A DNA stretch of 64,000 nt from positions 124,001-188,000 of the forward strand of contig NZ_MDKE01000022.1 in NCBI RefSeq assembly GCF_001870485.1, given 5' to 3'. The notes under the pieces are model-generated. The model was not told the DNA's origin, did not search any database, and was given only the letters and a program-made list of their open reading frames with translations. Each line of letters begins with the position of its first letter. Within the stretch, counting starts at the first letter, position 1. Position numbers and translations under genes: made by a program. The stretch is from Oceanisphaera psychrotolerans (lineage in GTDB: Bacteria; Pseudomonadota; Gammaproteobacteria; Enterobacterales; Aeromonadaceae). This document shows positions 63,746 through 64,000 of this stretch, piece after piece.

Positions 63746-64000
63746 TTACAGGTAGCTTTCCTCGAACGGGCAGGTAGTGAGGGGAACAGGCCCATCGCGG
63801 GTGATCAGCACGGGCTGCTCCAGCTTGACCCCTTCGTCTCCGCCCACCGGGCCGACGTAGCTTTCAACGCACACGCACATGCCTTCCTCAAAGGCCCCGG
63901 AATACTGCCAGGTCTCGTGATCCTCCGGGTAGTAGATAACCGGGTATTCCACGCCGAAACCGATACCATGCACCATTTCGGCGTAGCGGTTTGGCAGGTA
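63746..64000 (-). CDS. M24 metallopeptidase-fold protein, C-terminal part (DddP-like?)
   Basis: The open frame runs off the right edge; 84 residues are visible. Metal ligands of the M24 (creatinase/aminopeptidase) fold are present: His in EMVHGIGFGVEYP, Glu in MCVCVESYVGP and Glu in GVKLEQPVLI. The pattern with GGDEGVKLEQ and LTTCPFEESYL recalls both DddP (DMSP lyase) and prolidase-like proteins. DddP would fit a marine osmolyte-degrading genome and the GMC gene downstream. The N-terminal half is needed to decide. Confidence 0.7.
   Translation of the reverse strand, partial: YLPNRYAEMVHGIGFGVEYPVIYYPEDHETWQYSGAFEEGMCVCVESYVGPVGGDEGVKLEQPVLITRDGPVPLTTCPFEESYL

Overview
The window reads as a chromosomal segment of a marine or halotolerant gammaproteobacterium. 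Most of it is moderately GC-rich, densely packed and devoted to importing and breaking down quaternary-ammonium and related osmolytes. The gene content (four BCCT carriers, two ProXWV-type ABC systems, choline sulfatase, a complete dgcAB-etfAB dimethylglycine module and a DddP-like M24 enzyme at the edge) would fit an Oceanimonas/Oceanisphaera/Zobellella-type organism. That placement is inference from content only. No rRNA, tRNA, CRISPR array, insertion sequence or phage gene was recognised.

Layout. 1-1855: the 5' part of a TRAP-transporter binding protein, divergent from a GntR/UTRA regulator. 1856-6560: an AT-rich block holding a LysR regulator, a CaiT-like BCCT carrier, a NIF3-like small protein and an AHL-lactonase-family hydrolase. 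7053-14342: a BCCT carrier, an acetoacetate-use operon (two CoA-transferase subunits and a thiolase) with a divergent LysR, and a three-gene lipoprotein operon (CsgG-like, DUF4810, DUF799). 14472-20842: choline-O-sulfate use (LysR, choline sulfatase, SulP carrier, BetT-like carrier). 21412-32313: two near-identical GlxA/GbdR-type regulators flank an unassigned module made of a LysR, a class II aldolase, an ABC betaine-type importer, an enolase-superfamily enzyme, a D-2-hydroxyacid dehydrogenase and a 3-hydroxyisobutyrate-dehydrogenase-like enzyme. 32965-40735: the dimethylglycine module (M19 peptidase homologue, DUF5943, DgcA, DgcB, EtfA, EtfB).

40862-51477: a 2OG-Fe(II) oxygenase, a nitroreductase, a BCCT carrier, AzlCD, an SDR remnant, an MmgE/PrpD protein and a second ProXWV-type operon. 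52089-60024: a GbcA-like Rieske oxygenase facing a LysR, followed by a DapA-family lyase, an aldehyde dehydrogenase, an FAD amine oxidase and a GbcB-like reductase; together these look like a catabolic route for an N-methylated amino acid. 60323-64000: a CynX-type MFS carrier, a GMC oxidoreductase, a cupin and a truncated M24 (possibly DddP) gene.

Five genes (betT-like, the 3-HIBDH-like gene, dgcA, the second ABC ATPase and the DapA-family gene) are each broken by one missing base in or next to a short homopolymer. The pattern points to base-calling error more than decay. The best candidates for undescribed biology are the module between the duplicated regulators (22.8-31.1 kb), the Rieske/DapA/ALDH/FAD module (52.1-60.0 kb) and the ProXWV-MmgE/PrpD unit (46.8-51.5 kb).
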